Positions 1-8,261 of a DNA stretch of 64,000 nucleotides are shown in pieces. The stretch lies in assembly GCA_025055675.1 (NCBI GenBank), contig JANWWT010000001.1:434001-498000 (forward strand), written 5' to 3'. The notes under the pieces are model-generated. The model did no database searches, was not told where the DNA came from, and worked only from the letters and a program-made list of their open reading frames with translations. This DNA comes from Pseudanabaenaceae cyanobacterium SKYG29. Lineage in GTDB: Bacteria; Cyanobacteriota; Cyanobacteriia; Pseudanabaenales; Pseudanabaenaceae. The number at the start of each line of letters is the position of its first letter. The first letter of the stretch is position 1. Position numbers and translations under genes: made by a program.

Positions 1-1
1 A

Positions 2-937
2 GAAACAATTGCGGGTCAGGTGATGGAGATAGATACTTATTCACCCCAATCCTACGGTGTCAATTTAGACAATCCCCATGTCTTAGTAGTCAATGATTTC
101 TGTGCTTCTACAGGGTCTAACTTCTACTTATTAGAGGGGCTAGAGTTAAAGGCATCCCTTGCTAGTGCCATCTATGTACAAAATCAGTTATGGGGAGCAT
201 TGGTTGTGTATGAACACCGACAAAGTAGAACGTGGAAAGGTTGGGAAGTAAATTTAATTCAGCAAATAGCCATGCAGTTAGCCATGGCAATCCAAAGGAC
301 GGAACTGTATGAGCAAATACAAAGTGAGCTAAAGGAGAAGGAGGTGCTGCTGAAAGAGGTACATCACCGTGTAAAAAATAATCTACAAATCATGTCTAGC
401 TTGTTGAGAATGCAATTTCGTACTGCTCCATCTGAAATCAGGCAGCAATTAGAAGATTATCAAACTCGCATTCAGGCAATGGCACTAGTACATGACCAAC
501 TCTACCGTGCTACTAATTTCAGTTCTATTAACTTGCAAAGCTACCTGACTAAGTTGGTTAACTGTCTCCTACAAACTTTTGTTTCAGATGCTACTAAAGT
601 TAAGATAGAAGTTGATGCTCAGGAAATTATTTTGCCCCTGGAAAAATCTATCCCCTTGGGACTCCTTACGAATGAATTAGTGTCGAATTGTTTTAAGTAT
701 GCCTTCCCCAATGGGGTTGGTGTTATCAAAGTCACGTTATCGGCAGAGGATGAATTTCTCATCTTACAAGTAGAAGATAATGGTGTCGGTCTACCACCAG
801 ATTTTGACATAGAAACCAGTGACAGTTTAGGTATGCAGTTGGTACTAACTCTGGTAGAACAATTAGAGGGAACACTCCACTATCAAACTGGTGCCGGGAC
901 TGTCTTCACAGTGCGATTTCCCCACTCTCCTGCCTAG
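2..937 (+). CDS. Sensor histidine kinase (GAF - HisKA_2 - HATPase), C-terminal part
   Basis: Partial gene, cut by the left window edge: the reading frame is open from base 2, so the GTG/ATG at 20-25 are probably internal. The first ~100 visible residues look like the end of a GAF domain (phytochrome/GAF-kinase type, with WEVNLIQQIAMQLAMAIQRT leading into a helix). They are followed by KEVHHRVKNNLQ, the H-box of the HisKA_2 family. An ATPase domain follows, with N-box NELVSNCFKYAFP and G-box EDNGVGLPPDF. HisKA_2 kinases are cytoplasmic and autophosphorylate on the H-box His. The input signal cannot be told because the N-terminus is missing. The stop overlaps that of bolA on the other strand by 4 bp. 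Confidence 0.9.
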   Translation, partial: ETIAGQVMEIDTYSPQSYGVNLDNPHVLVVNDFCASTGSNFYLLEGLELKASLASAIYVQNQLWGALVVYEHRQSRTWKGWEVNLIQQIAMQLAMAIQRTELYEQIQSELKEKEVLLKEVHHRVKNNLQIMSSLLRMQFRTAPSEIRQQLEDYQTRIQAMALVHDQLYRATNFSSINLQSYLTKLVNCLLQTFVSDATKVKIEVDAQEIILPLEKSIPLGLLTNELVSNCFKYAFPNGVGVIKVTLSAEDEFLILQVEDNGVGLPPDFDIETSDSLGMQLVLTLVEQLEGTLHYQTGAGTVFTVRFPHSPA

Positions 938-1197
938 TTGATCTGTATCTGGTTTTGTGCCCACTGTTCGGGGGTGTAGGTCTTTAGCTGTAGGGCATGA
1001 ATGGAGCCATCATCTAAATAGCTTTTGAGAGCATCGTTTACCATTCTGTGTTGTTTGATCATCGTTAAACCCCGAAATGCTTCTGCCACCACGATCGCTG
1101 TAAAATGCTGTCCGTCATTTAGGGGGTCTTGCACCTGCACCTGTGCCCCTGGAATAGCCGTGCGAATCAGATTAGCTACTTGTTCCGCTGAAATCAT
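934..1197 (-). CDS. bolA: BolA family protein
   Basis: 87 aa, the usual BolA length. It shows the class II KH-like BolA pattern: an acidic/hydrophobic N-terminal helix, a central GQHFTAIVVAEAFRG strand-helix part, and the conserved HRMVNDAL helix (residues ~50-57). BolA proteins work with monothiol glutaredoxins in Fe-S cluster and iron handling. The family's Cys/His ligand region is represented by the central His and the HRMV His. It is a single gene, convergent with the upstream kinase (4-bp overlap). Start: the ATG at 1197 is the only reasonable one. Confidence 0.9.
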   Translation of the reverse strand: MISAEQVANLIRTAIPGAQVQVQDPLNDGQHFTAIVVAEAFRGLTMIKQHRMVNDALKSYLDDGSIHALQLKTYTPEQWAQNQIQIN

Positions 1198-1244
1198 AGG
1201 TCAGAGTAGTTGTTTCTATTCTAGAATTTAGCACAAAAATTTTC

Positions 1245-1274
1245 TGTGACTGTTAAGCAAGTTTGCGCTAGAAT
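1245..1274 (+). promoter_or_regulatory. Candidate sigma70-type promoter of tRNA-Ser
   Basis: TGTGAC (1245-1250), 18-nt spacer, TAGAAT (1269-1274), which would place the transcription start a few bases before the tRNA at 1289. This is inferred from sequence only. The -35 box is a weak match. Confidence 0.4.
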
Positions 1275-1288
1275 GGGATGCCTGGGGT

Positions 1289-1373
1289 GGAGAGATGGCC
1301 GAGTGGTCGAAGGCGCAGCACTGGAAATGCTGTGTGGGGCAACTCACCGAGGGTTCGAATCCCTCTCTCTCCG
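1289..1373 (+). tRNA. tRNA-Ser (anticodon GGA)
   Basis: 85 nt with a long variable arm, as for class II tRNAs. The acceptor stem GGAGAGA (1289-1295) pairs with TCTCTCC (1366-1372), with discriminator G at 1373. The anticodon stem CAGCA/TGCTG encloses loop CTGGAAA, giving anticodon GGA, which reads UCC and UCU. The T-loop GTTCGAATC is canonical. The 3' CCA is not encoded. Confidence 0.97.
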
Positions 1374-1425
1374 TTGTCAAAGATCGCGTTTCTTGGCACA
1401 ATGGCAGTAGTCATGGGGAGATGCT

Positions 1426-1923
1426 ATGGAACCGATCGTGTTTTGGCAGCCAGGGGAACCAGACAGCGAAACCAAGTTGGCAGAGATCAAGGGTTGGTGG
1501 CAAAATCTGCTCGGCAAGCCTATTCTGTGGCAGCAGCGTCCTTTACCAGAGGACAAGGATTTAAGCAAAATCAACTGGGAAGTGCTAAAACTAGATGAAG
1601 AGTTTGTCCCTGTCAAAATGGACTTGCGGGGGATCACGCTCTATTGGCAGCGCCCCACTGATAGTAGTGAACATAACCTCACCCCCAGTGCTCTCAAACT
1701 CGATCGTCAAGCGCAAACCCTTGATGTCCTACCTGATTCCACTCGTAATTATGTAGTGCGGATTACCTCTAGGGAACCCGTATACCAAGTGATTCGTCTA
1801 TTCCAGCCACAGGTGGAGGTCAGGGGAGAGATTCTGGTATTCAAGGATGCAACTACCATGACCGCTGTGGAAGTAGAACTCACAGCCGAGCAAAAACAAC
1901 AAATCATTACTCAATTTCAGTAA
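1426..1923 (+). CDS. Conserved hypothetical protein upstream of Crp/Fnr regulator
   Basis: 165 aa, soluble, with no signal peptide or membrane segment. I do not recognise a named domain. The sequence is rich in Trp in the first third (WQPGEPD, GWWQNLLG, WQQRP) and ends with beta-strand-like segments followed by a short helix. A good ribosome site (GGGGAG at 1414-1419) precedes the ATG. The stop codon TAA shares one base with the ATG of the downstream Crp/Fnr gene, so the two are probably translated from one message. Function unknown; the tight coupling suggests a role linked to that regulator. Confidence 0.75.
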   Translation: MEPIVFWQPGEPDSETKLAEIKGWWQNLLGKPILWQQRPLPEDKDLSKINWEVLKLDEEFVPVKMDLRGITLYWQRPTDSSEHNLTPSALKLDRQAQTLDVLPDSTRNYVVRITSREPVYQVIRLFQPQVEVRGEILVFKDATTMTAVEVELTAEQKQQIITQFQ

Positions 1924-2609
1924 TGACGACAGAGGAGTGGTTGCACTGTTTACGCTCTGCCTCATTTTTTACGGGGCTGCCTTCGAGTGCCACTGCAAGG
2001 GCTACGGACAAGATGGTGGTACGCCATCACCCCCCCGATCGGGTCATCCTTTTGGAAAATGACTGGGGTACTTCTGTCTATTTTGTGTTGCAAGGCTGGG
2101 TGAAGATTCGCACCTATAACCTAGAGGGGAAAGAAGTCACGCTCAATATTTTAGGCAAGGGGGAAATGTTTGGGGAGATGGCTCCTTTAGACCAAGTTCC
2201 CCGCTCTACCGATGTGATTACCCTGACAGAAGCCACGATCGCCAGTATTCCCGCGGAAGATTTTGTCTACCTCCTGCAAACGGAACCCAAAGCGGGTATT
2301 CATCTGGCTCAATCGATGGGCAAACGACTGCGGCAACTTAATCGACGCCTGCGCATGCGGGAATCGGATAGTACGGCACGGGTGGTGGACATTTTGCTGT
2401 TTTTAACCGAAAGTCAGGGGCGAGTGACCCCAGAAGGAGTAACAATTCCCTGTTTACCCCATCGGGAGTTGAGTAGCTTGACGGGTTTAGCACGGGAGAC
2501 AGTGACCAGAGTTTTGAGTAAACTGGAAAAACAAGATTTAATTCGCCGTGATGACGATCGAGATGTCTTCTGCATTAAAGACCTGGTGGCACTGGAAGAT
2601 TTACTTTAG
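1923..2609 (+). CDS. Crp/Fnr family transcriptional regulator
   Basis: 228 aa, typical family length. The N-terminal half is a cyclic-nucleotide-binding-type beta barrel (residues ~15-125, with [20 protein letters not shown] at the phosphate-binding-cassette position). A long dimer helix follows (~125-150). The C-terminal winged helix has [20 protein letters not shown] as its recognition region. Sequence features differ from NtcA, and the C-terminal motif differs from classical CRP, so ligand and regulon cannot be assigned. The cassette has GEMA and PRSTD rather than a clean cAMP signature. Convergent with the DnaJ gene, overlapping by 9 bp. Confidence 0.88.
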   Translation: MTTEEWLHCLRSASFFTGLPSSATARATDKMVVRHHPPDRVILLENDWGTSVYFVLQGWVKIRTYNLEGKEVTLNILGKGEMFGEMAPLDQVPRSTDVITLTEATIASIPAEDFVYLLQTEPKAGIHLAQSMGKRLRQLNRRLRMRESDSTARVVDILLFLTESQGRVTPEGVTIPCLPHRELSSLTGLARETVTRVLSKLEKQDLIRRDDDRDVFCIKDLVALEDLL

Positions 2610-3200
2610 GCGAGCAAGGCGATCGAGGTCATGCTGCACTTCAAAGCAGAGGGCACGGTTGTGGGGTGCTGTTTGTAGCGCTTTTCTGAGGTAGATTTCC
2701 GCCTCACGGTATTTGCCAATTTGCAGTAGTTCATTGCCCTGGCGTTGATAGGCAACAGCGAGCCATTTGATAACTTCACTATGGTCAGGAAACCGTTGCC
2801 TTAGACCCTCTAGCATAGCCATCGCCACAGGGTATTTCTTTTGCCGAAACAGGAGCTGTACCCGTTGTAACGTATCTTGCAGCAGTCTCTCTGCGGGAGA
2901 GGGGGGCACTTTTTCTTTCGTCTTGGGGGTAGGGGGACGGAATTCTACTTTGACAGTGGGTTTAGGTGGTGGTGGGGGAGGAGCAGGTCTGGTGTGATTG
3001 CTCGGTGTTGCTCCTGCCTGGAGCGTGCGTAACACTTGATAGGCTTCCTGCACAAGGCGGAATTTTTCCGCTGCCTGGGGGTCACCTTGATTGACATCGG
3101 GGTGGTATTTCCGTGCCAAGCGACGATAAGCAATCTTGACATCTTCCCAAGAAGCGTTGCGGGCAAGTCCCAAAACACGATAGCAGTCAGCAGGTTGCAT
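2601..3200 (-). CDS. DnaJ-domain protein with C-terminal TPR repeats
   Basis: 199 aa. A J domain fills residues ~5-62, with the HPD motif (YHPDVNQG) needed to stimulate Hsp70 ATPase. A Pro-rich linker (~65-95, PPPPPPK) follows, and the last ~90 residues carry two helix-turn-helix repeats of TPR type ([20 protein letters not shown]). No Cys-rich or DnaJ C-terminal substrate domain is present, so it is a type III J-protein, probably a specialised DnaK co-chaperone. Its ATG shares one base with the TAA of the upstream 54-aa gene, indicating coupled translation. Confidence 0.88.
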   Translation of the reverse strand: MQPADCYRVLGLARNASWEDVKIAYRRLARKYHPDVNQGDPQAAEKFRLVQEAYQVLRTLQAGATPSNHTRPAPPPPPPKPTVKVEFRPPTPKTKEKVPPSPAERLLQDTLQRVQLLFRQKKYPVAMAMLEGLRQRFPDHSEVIKWLAVAYQRQGNELLQIGKYREAEIYLRKALQTAPHNRALCFEVQHDLDRLARLK

Positions 3201-3364
3201 TACTCAGACTTTTTGCGGATATTGTACTTCCCCCTGGGGGTAATTGGCGACCCCTTGTTAGCCTCAACTAAACTCACATATTTGGCAATTGCCTGCTCCT
3301 TCTCACTAAATTCCGCAATTACATGCACTCGCTTAGCTGCCATTTCTAGTATCACTTGATACAT
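3200..3364 (-). CDS. Small conserved protein, 54 aa, coupled to DnaJ-TPR gene
   Basis: 54 aa starting [13 protein letters not shown], ending in a basic tail ([11 protein letters not shown]). The frame stays open further upstream, but that extension would run into the aldose epimerase coding region, so the ATG at 3364 is preferred. It has a beta-strand then a helix ([17 protein letters not shown]). I do not recognise the family. The stop overlaps the start of the DnaJ gene (TAATG). Confidence 0.65.
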   Translation of the reverse strand: MYQVILEMAAKRVHVIAEFSEKEQAIAKYVSLVEANKGSPITPRGKYNIRKKSE

Positions 3365-3381
3365 AGGTTTTTCCCCTAACT

Positions 3382-4236
3382 TTAGAGGAATTTTACGGCA
3401 ATCTGCACACTTGTTGTCAAACTTTCCCCCGAGGCTAGAGTAATTAACTTTTCCCCCGTGTTGAGGGCGTTGCGGGGAGAACTCCAGGGTTCTAAACAGT
3501 AAAAATCTTTCCCCTTGACTGTCCAAAATACCAAGGTGGTGTAGTGCTGGTCATAGCTAATTGTTACCTCTAAGTTGCGAGCACGATCGGTTACCTTTGC
3601 TACTTGGGCAGACAGGGGCATCAAAGCAATGTCAATTTCCCCACAATCGAAATCAAATTCCCCTGTAAAAGCCTGGGGTTGGGTTTCCCCTTTGACTACG
3701 TATTGTTGAGCGGGAATCTGGAATTGCAGTTGGGTCTTGTCGGGAGCCAAAAAGTAGGGATGAATACCTGTGGCAAAGGGCATGGGGGCTGTACCTAAGT
3801 TGGTATGACGGAATTGCAGTTCTAGTTCCTGGGGACGCAAGGTGTAGGTGTAATCCAGTTGAAAGGGAAAGGGATAAACAGCCAAAGTCTCCCCCCTATG
3901 GCTAAGCGTCACTGTGATGCTAGCTCCCTCTGCCGTATTCTGGTTTGTCACTGTCCAAGGGAGATGGCGGGCAAAACCGTGTTGGGGTAATTTGTAACTC
4001 TGTCCTTCCCAGGTGTAGGTGTCATCAACGAGATTGCCACAAATAGGAAACAAGAGGGGAATCCCTCCCCTAATCGAGAGCGCAGGGTTGGCAAAGCGTT
4101 CCCGATCGAGGTAGAGAATTTCCATCGCCCCCACCGCCCAACTAAGTAGGATGCCTCCCCGCTCTGGTAGTACCGTCGCTCTATCCCCTTCTGCCTGCAA
4201 AACCCAAGTACCTTCCTGCTGCCCGACAGAATACAT
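3382..4236 (-). CDS. Aldose 1-epimerase family protein (hexose or hexose-6-P mutarotase)
   Basis: 284 aa. The galactose-mutarotase-like fold is marked by GGIPLLFPICGN, by the active-site His regions LPQHGFAR and ATGIHPYF, and by the catalytic Glu region CLEPWSSPRN near the C-terminus. These enzymes interconvert alpha and beta anomers of free sugars or of glucose-6-phosphate; the sequence alone does not decide the substrate. It is the first gene of a short leftward group with the 54-aa gene and DnaJ-TPR. No signal peptide, so cytoplasmic. Confidence 0.85.
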   Translation of the reverse strand: MYSVGQQEGTWVLQAEGDRATVLPERGGILLSWAVGAMEILYLDRERFANPALSIRGGIPLLFPICGNLVDDTYTWEGQSYKLPQHGFARHLPWTVTNQNTAEGASITVTLSHRGETLAVYPFPFQLDYTYTLRPQELELQFRHTNLGTAPMPFATGIHPYFLAPDKTQLQFQIPAQQYVVKGETQPQAFTGEFDFDCGEIDIALMPLSAQVAKVTDRARNLEVTISYDQHYTTLVFWTVKGKDFYCLEPWSSPRNALNTGEKLITLASGESLTTSVQIAVKFL

Positions 4237-4248
4237 TTTGGCTCCCTC

Positions 4249-5886
4249 CTACACCCTTCTGCTACTTAACCATACATCAAATTGATCAGGGGAAATCGGC
4301 GAAGTAAAAATATAGCCCTGACCGTACTGACATCCCAATCGATGTAATAATGCCAGCTGTTCTTTCGTTTCAATGCCCTGGGCAATAATCTCCCACTGCA
4401 GTTCATTAGCCAGCTCGATGATCGATTGGGTGGTGGCAACAGCGTGTTTATCCGTCGGTAGATGGTGCACAAATGACCCATCAATTTTGAGATAGTTGGC
4501 AGGGAAATGTTTGAGAATTTCGTAGGAAGCAAAACCTGTGCCAAAATCATCAATGGCAACTTTTACCCCCATTTCCTGCAAAGTCCGCAGATGAGTAATT
4601 AGTTTAACGGGATGTTGCATTACTACTTTTTCCGCAATATCCAAACAGAGAGGATAACGGCGTACATGCTGCACTAAATTGGCAAAGGTACTGTCACTCT
4701 GAAAGTGTTTCCCCGATATATTCAAGGAAATAGGCAAATGCCATCGATTGTATAAATTCTCTGCTTGCTCTAATGCCCATAGGTCCAGGTCTAAAATCAA
4801 CCCCGTTTCTTCTGCTAAGGGTAAAAACCGATTAGGCATAATTGTGCCCATCTGGCGATGTTGCCATCGCAGTAGGACTTCTAAACCAACAACCACCTGC
4901 CTACTCAGTTCCACAATGGGCTGCACAACTAGGCGAAATTCGCCGTGCTCCAAGCCTTGCCTCAGGCTGTTTTCCAACGCCATCCGTTCTGCAAATTCTA
5001 CCCCTAGGGATGGTTCAAAACATTGATAACGGTTGTGCCCTAGCTGTTTACTGTAGTAGAGTGCACTATCGGCGTTCTTCAATAAATCTTCCGCTGTTAA
5101 AGCATCCTGGGGATAGAGGGAAATGCCAATGCTGGTGGTAATAAAAATTTCATTGCCGTAAATTGTATAACCCCTCCCTAAGTGGTGAATCAACCGCTGG
5201 GCAAATTCCTGCACTTGCTGTCGATCGGCTAATTTGGGGGCGGCTATAGCAAATTCCTCTCCCCCCAACTGCACCATCGGATAGTCCGCGGGCAACAAAA
5301 ATTGTAATCTTTCTCCTACTGCCTGCAGTAATTCGTTGCCAATATCCCTACCTAAAGCCCCATGAATGAGGGGCAATTGGTCAATTTCCAGCAACAGGAG
5401 TGCTAGTCCCTTGTTCCCCACCACGGGAATCAAACTGTTGAGTAACTGATAAAACTCATTCCTTTTGTATGCAGAATTGTTATCTTGACCCATTTCCTGG
5501 GCGTATTTCTTCCAACACTGAGCTTTCTGTAACCGCCCCTGAATTGCTCCCAATAGTTCTGCTACCGTAAAGGGCTTAGTTAAATAGTCATCTGCCCCTA
5601 GTTCCATGCCGTGGCGCATGTCCTGCTTGTCCGCTTTGGCAGTGAGAAAAATAAAGGGAATCATGGCTGTCGCAGGCTGTTGGCGTAGAACTTTTAGAGT
5701 CTCATAGCCGTCCATCTGGGGCATCATCACATCACAGAGAATTATGTCAGGTAGGTGTTCCGTTGCTAAAGCCACTCCCACTAAGCCGTTTTCTGCTCCC
5801 AAAACTTCGTAACCCTCAAAGCGCAGGGTGTCCATAATCTCTTCCCGCAGGGCATCCATGTCTTCTACTACTAAAACTTTGGTCAT
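4249..5886 (-). CDS. Response regulator with GGDEF and EAL domains (active sites altered)
   Basis: 545 aa: receiver domain 1-125 (phospho-Asp in IILCDVMMPQMDG, K in LTKPF), GGDEF ~145-295, EAL ~310-545. The GGDEF signature reads GGEEF. However, the substrate-binding helix reads EIDQLPLIHGALGRDIGNE where active cyclases have DID-FK--ND--GHDIGD, so the guanine-binding Asn and Asp are His and Asn here. The EAL domain keeps E (GLEVLLRW), N (NISG), DDFGTG, K (LKIDG) and YGQG, but the general-base Glu of AEGxE is Gln (AQGIE, Q503). Overlaps the upstream kinase by 4 bp, its likely partner. Confidence 0.92.
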   Translation of the reverse strand: MTKVLVVEDMDALREEIMDTLRFEGYEVLGAENGLVGVALATEHLPDIILCDVMMPQMDGYETLKVLRQQPATAMIPFIFLTAKADKQDMRHGMELGADDYLTKPFTVAELLGAIQGRLQKAQCWKKYAQEMGQDNNSAYKRNEFYQLLNSLIPVVGNKGLALLLLEIDQLPLIHGALGRDIGNELLQAVGERLQFLLPADYPMVQLGGEEFAIAAPKLADRQQVQEFAQRLIHHLGRGYTIYGNEIFITTSIGISLYPQDALTAEDLLKNADSALYYSKQLGHNRYQCFEPSLGVEFAERMALENSLRQGLEHGEFRLVVQPIVELSRQVVVGLEVLLRWQHRQMGTIMPNRFLPLAEETGLILDLDLWALEQAENLYNRWHLPISLNISGKHFQSDSTFANLVQHVRRYPLCLDIAEKVVMQHPVKLITHLRTLQEMGVKVAIDDFGTGFASYEILKHFPANYLKIDGSFVHHLPTDKHAVATTQSIIELANELQWEIIAQGIETKEQLALLHRLGCQYGQGYIFTSPISPDQFDVWLSSRRV

Positions 5887-8195
5887 ACTTCCCTCCCGAT
5901 CGGTAAAGTGACGGTCACGATCGTGCCGACTCCTTCTTGGCTGTGTAGGGTCAGTTTCCCCCCCTGCAGTTCCACCGCTGATTTAGCAATGGAGAGACCT
6001 AAGCCCGTCCCCGCAATATTGCCCACATTCTGGGCGCGGTAGAAGGCATCAAAAACACGTTCTTGGTCTTTGAGGGGAATGCCCATACCTTCGTCCTTGA
6101 TCTGGATAATTATATTTTGCTGCTCCTGGCGCAGAGTCAGGGTGATGTTTCCCCCTTTGGGGGAGTATTTGATGGCGTTGGACAGCAAGTTGACTAACAC
6201 CTGGCGCATCAGTTTGGTGTCAATCCAGACTACACCGACCGGCGGATGGGAGCACTGAAAGTGAATGTGATGTTTGTCCGTGGCTAACACACTAATCTCG
6301 CCGAGGATGTCTTGGCAGAGCTGGGCAATATCAATGGGAGCAAGTTGCAGTTTGCGGGTTCCCGATTCAACTTTAGAAATACTAAGAATGTCTTCTAGCA
6401 ATTCGGTCATGCGCTTAACTTCCATTTGAATTTTGTGCAGTCTTTCTTCCCGTTGTTGGGGGGTCATTTGTTCGCTGTAGCGGAGTAGGGAATCACTAGC
6501 AGCTTGAATAGTCGCCAAGGGGGTACGAAATTCATGGGAAGCCATGGACACAAAGTGGGACTTTAATTCACTTAGTTCCTTTTCTTTCGAAAGAGCCTGT
6601 TCTAACTGTTCTAAACTCTGCTGAAGTTGGGCAGTACGTTCAGCCACTTCCGCTTCTAAGTGAGTATTCAGCTGTCTGACTGTTTGCAAGAGAATAGACT
6701 GTTGTAATGCCACTGCCACATGACTGGCAATCTGTTGTAAGAGATTGATTTCAAAGGGTTGCCATACTCTGGGAGCAGAACAGTGATGGGCAATCAGTAA
6801 TCCCCATAATTTACCACTGATGATAATTGGTACAACTAGGTTTGCCCGCACTTGGAATTGCAACAAAAGGTCGCGGTGACAACTATGGATAGGGGCAGTG
6901 AAAACATCATCAATACTGTGAACTCTGCCCTGGGTGTATAGTTCCACGTACTTTTCGTGAAAACAGTGATCATAGACCTGCTTGGAAATAACACTATCCC
7001 AGGGGGGCTGTACCGACTCGACAACAAACTTGCCTGACCAATCGGTTAAAAATTGAAAGATGACAACTCGTTCTGTCTGTAATAGCTGTCTAACTTCTGC
7101 TACTGTGGTATGCAAGATAGAGTCAATGTCCAGCTCCCTTTGAATGCGCAGGGTGATTTCCCCCAGCAAACGTTCCCGTTCCATTTGATAATACAGTTGG
7201 GCTTCCGCCGCCTTGCGGGCGCTGATGTCCGTATAGCTGGACAAATACATCGGTTTGCCCCGATAAAAGAGGAGAGAAACCGACACCGCTACATACTTGA
7301 TCGTGCCGTCAGCGCAGCGGATTTTCACCTCATCTTCCCAGGTTTCCCCCTGATAACGTAGTTGTGCAATATGACTGAGTAATCGCTCCCGTTCCCCCCG
7401 ATCGGGATAGAGTAGCTCTATAAAATGGGGATTACTATTAGCCTCTGCTTGGGAATAGCCCGTAAATGCTTCCATGGCGGGGTTGAAGAGGACAAAATCA
7501 CTGACAGAAGGACCCAAGGTAATCCCTTTTTTTACTGCTGTTAAGAGGGTAAATAGCTCCTCTTCCCGTCTCAGCAGTTGTTGGGAGGCAGCTTGTGCCA
7601 CCCGCGCATCCCTTAAGTCAGCAATGATGTAGGTCTTGGATTCCCCCGAACTGCCTTGAATTACGCGCATCTCCGCGGGCGTTATTTCTCCCGATCGTCT
7701 TAAAATCTCAATCTCTGTATGTTCCCCCTGCACCAAGGGCAACCCAAATTCCTGCCCCACAATTTCCCAGGCTGGACGATCGAATAGCTCCTCCGCTGCT
7801 GGGTTGACAAACTGTACTACGCCCTGGGGGTCAAGGACTATCATGCCGTCGGGATATTTGTTGAGGAAGTCAAGCAAGAGGGGTTGGATGCCCGTTGTTT
7901 CCTGGCAAGTGCCGATAATTTTTCCCTCCCCCGGAGTGAGAGTGACGTTGATTTCCCGCTTCTGATATAGCCAATGGTGGACTACTTGCTTATTTTCCCT
8001 ATAACAGTCCTGACAAGCTCTAATTAACCCGTCGGCTTTGATTACTTCCCCCAAGGGTTGGGGCAAAGGTAGGGGTTCTCTGCCTAAAAGTTCCCACCAT
8101 TTTTTATTCGCCTCCAGGAGGTAGAGGACATCCCCCTGCCATTGGGCAACAAAAATGCTCACCGCTACATAGTCAAAAACTGGGAGCATGGTCAC
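5883..8195 (-). CDS. PAS-GAF sensor histidine kinase
   Basis: 770 aa, no membrane segment. Domains in order: two or three PAS-type regions (~1-330; NKYPDGMIVLDPQGVVQFVN is a clear PAS start), a GAF domain (~345-500), a coiled coil (~505-545), HisKA with H-box ASHEFRTPLATIQ near residue 555, and HATPase with N-box NLLSNAIKYSPKGG and G-boxes DEGMGIP and GTGLGLSIAK. The kinase looks complete and active. The start is GTG at 8195, with an ATG two codons later as alternative. It overlaps the GGDEF-EAL response regulator by 4 bp, so the two form a probable two-component pair. Confidence 0.92.
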   Translation of the reverse strand: MTMLPVFDYVAVSIFVAQWQGDVLYLLEANKKWWELLGREPLPLPQPLGEVIKADGLIRACQDCYRENKQVVHHWLYQKREINVTLTPGEGKIIGTCQETTGIQPLLLDFLNKYPDGMIVLDPQGVVQFVNPAAEELFDRPAWEIVGQEFGLPLVQGEHTEIEILRRSGEITPAEMRVIQGSSGESKTYIIADLRDARVAQAASQQLLRREEELFTLLTAVKKGITLGPSVSDFVLFNPAMEAFTGYSQAEANSNPHFIELLYPDRGERERLLSHIAQLRYQGETWEDEVKIRCADGTIKYVAVSVSLLFYRGKPMYLSSYTDISARKAAEAQLYYQMERERLLGEITLRIQRELDIDSILHTTVAEVRQLLQTERVVIFQFLTDWSGKFVVESVQPPWDSVISKQVYDHCFHEKYVELYTQGRVHSIDDVFTAPIHSCHRDLLLQFQVRANLVVPIIISGKLWGLLIAHHCSAPRVWQPFEINLLQQIASHVAVALQQSILLQTVRQLNTHLEAEVAERTAQLQQSLEQLEQALSKEKELSELKSHFVSMASHEFRTPLATIQAASDSLLRYSEQMTPQQREERLHKIQMEVKRMTELLEDILSISKVESGTRKLQLAPIDIAQLCQDILGEISVLATDKHHIHFQCSHPPVGVVWIDTKLMRQVLVNLLSNAIKYSPKGGNITLTLRQEQQNIIIQIKDEGMGIPLKDQERVFDAFYRAQNVGNIAGTGLGLSIAKSAVELQGGKLTLHSQEGVGTIVTVTLPIGREV

Positions 8196-8261
8196 GCTAG
8201 GGAAGTTTATATTTGCATCCTAGCAACACCTACCCCTTTTCTCCCGAAACCACAAAAAAGT

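Noticed and set aside
1923-2609. Assignment of the Crp/Fnr protein as NtcA
   Set aside because: The cassette and recognition helix differ from NtcA (for example no SRVTVTRLL helix with NtcA context), so only the family is called.
3365-3526. Extended start of the 54-aa gene
   Set aside because: The extension lies inside the aldose epimerase coding end; the Met at 3364 gives a compact protein without overlap.
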